In this document: in pieces, positions 5,758 through 6,759 of the stretch
Layout: the number at the start of each line of letters is the position of its first letter
Position numbering within the stretch: the first letter of the stretch is position 1
Source of the DNA: Candidatus Doudnabacteria bacterium
GTDB lineage: Bacteria > Patescibacteriota > Doudnabacteria > UBA920
Reading direction: 5' to 3'
Assembly: GCA_016788805.1 (NCBI GenBank)
Contig: JAEUSE010000054.1
Coordinates: 1 to 6,759, forward strand
Length of the DNA: 6,759 bases
Program-made: the position numbers and the translations under genes
The notes under the pieces: model-generated
The model's input: the letters and a program-made list of their open reading frames with translations, nothing else
Told to the model about the DNA's origin: nothing
The model's database searches: none

Positions 5758-6759
5758 CTATTCCATGTGGAGTTCCTGGCTGAGTGGTAACACGGCAGAT
5801 TGTAATAGTGGGTAGCCCTTTAGGCGCGGGTCGACAGCGGTCAATTGTTGGGCCGCTTTTTTTGCTGTTTCAAGGATGGCGAGTGTGAGATATTGGCCGT
5901 ATTTAAACTGAAAACCGCTTTGGCTCGTGCCAAAAAGTGAGCCAAACCCTCGAGTTTTTAAGTCATATTCCGCGAGGGTGAAACCGTTGGTCGTACGCGC
6001 GAACAGTGAGAGCCGTTCCTGACTGCTACTAACTTCGGAAAATAGGAGGCAGTAGGACTGGTGCTGGCCTCGTCCGACACGGCCCCGGAGCTGGTGGAGT
6101 TGGGCTAGGCCAAATCTTTCCGCACCTTCAATGAGTATGAGGGATGCGTTGGGTATGTCTATGCCAATCTCAATAACAGACGTGGCTACTAGTATATCCG
6201 TTATTTTATTTTTAAAGGCGAGCATGGCTGCGTCTTTTTCTGCGCCTTTGAGCCCGCCGTGTATGAGTCCAAGTTTGAGTTCGGGGAAGACCGTGTTTTG
6301 TAGTCTATTAAATTCTATTTTAACCGACTTCGCTTGAATTTTCTCTGACTCTTCGACCAGGGGGGTAATTATAAACGCCTGTCTCCCTGCGGCAATTTCC
6401 TTTTTAATAAAATCATAAGCACCGGCTCGTTTTGTTTCCGGTACAATCCAGGTTTTTATAGGGAGCCGGTTTTTGGGCAGCTCGTCGATAGTCGAAATTT
6501 TCAAGTCCCCATATACAGCCAGTGCCGCGGTACGGGGGATAGGGGTGGCAGACATCGAAAGGAGGTGTGGGTACCATTTTTGCGTCGACTTTTTTTTATT
6601 TAAGCGGGGGGATTGAATTGTTGAGAGGCTTCGGCGTTGTTCTACGCCGAATCGATGTTGTTCATCGATTATGACCAAGGCGAGCTGTTTAACCGATACT
6701 GTATCTTCTAAAAGGGTGTGAGTACCTATAACCAACTGTAGCGTGCCTTGGTGGAGTCG
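5758..6759 (-). CDS. recG: RecG ATP-dependent DNA helicase, C-terminal part (5' end outside window)
   Basis: RecG is a superfamily 2 helicase that reverses stalled forks and migrates Holliday junctions. The visible 333 residues run from just before motif II to the C-terminus. On the minus strand, a QLVIGTH block leads to DEQH (6655-6666, motif II) in the VIIDEQHRFGVEQRR context. SATPIPRT (6529-6552, motif III) follows, then the IHGGLKGAEKD region. VATSVIEIGIDIPNA and the arginine-finger block HQLRGRVGRG (about 6066-6096) complete motifs V and VI. The C-terminal segment reads RGFGSLFGTSQSG where most RecGs have RGPGDLLGTRQSG, a divergence within the family. The frame is open to the right edge, so the TTG at 6735 is not the true start. 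The wedge domain and motifs I and Ia are outside the window. It ends in TAG, converging on radA with a 5-bp gap. Confidence 0.93.
   Translation of the reverse strand, partial: RLHQGTLQLVIGTHTLLEDTVSVKQLALVIIDEQHRFGVEQRRSLSTIQSPRLNKKKSTQKWYPHLLSMSATPIPRTAALAVYGDLKISTIDELPKNRLPIKTWIVPETKRAGAYDFIKKEIAAGRQAFIITPLVEESEKIQAKSVKIEFNRLQNTVFPELKLGLIHGGLKGAEKDAAMLAFKNKITDILVATSVIEIGIDIPNASLILIEGAERFGLAQLHQLRGRVGRGQHQSYCLLFSEVSSSQERLSLFARTTNGFTLAEYDLKTRGFGSLFGTSQSGFQFKYGQYLTLAILETAKKAAQQLTAVDPRLKGYPLLQSAVLPLSQELHME

Overview
The window looks like a chromosomal segment of an uncultivated bacterium, most likely from the Candidate Phyla Radiation (Patescibacteria). The support is indirect: the style of the VirB4-like ATPase, a lysine-, alanine- and proline-rich membrane protein beside it, a membrane-anchored proline/threonine-linker beta-propeller, no Shine-Dalgarno sequence before any of the three visible start codons, and somewhat divergent RadA and RecG. 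No rRNA, tRNA, CRISPR array, insertion sequence or attachment site was seen, so the lineage is an inference.

Layout: (1) 2-1138, plus strand, the C-terminal ATPase part of a VirB4-like type IV secretion/conjugation motor that runs off the left edge. (2) 1139-1303, a 165-bp spacer with a perfect 9-bp inverted repeat and a 33-codon open frame that lacks a start codon. (3) 1304-3022, plus strand, a 572-residue protein with a long disordered half, a Lys/Ala helical region and two C-terminal membrane helices; no family recognised. (4) 3023-3120, a spacer with an extended -10 promoter candidate. (5) 3121-4296, plus strand, a single-pass membrane protein with a Pro/Thr stalk and a TolB/PD40-like beta-propeller. 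(6) 4297-4417, a spacer with a promoter candidate and short direct and inverted repeats. (7) 4418-5752, plus strand, radA, complete in one frame except for one in-frame TGA at codon 129. (8) 5758-6759, minus strand, the C-terminal helicase part of recG, which runs off the right edge and converges on radA across only 5 bp.

The left half may be the end of a cell-envelope secretion or DNA-transfer locus: a motor ATPase, then an unknown membrane protein, then a surface-exposed anchored propeller. The right half holds two recombination and repair genes, radA and recG, both of which act on branched DNA intermediates.

The most notable observation is the radA nonsense codon. The codon replaces a conserved arginine between Walker A and Walker B, and it is the only TGA in any of the real reading frames. 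All five visible genes end in TAG (four) or TAA (one). A CGA-to-TGA transition or a sequencing/assembly error is the simplest reading. Recoding or readthrough is possible but weakly supported.
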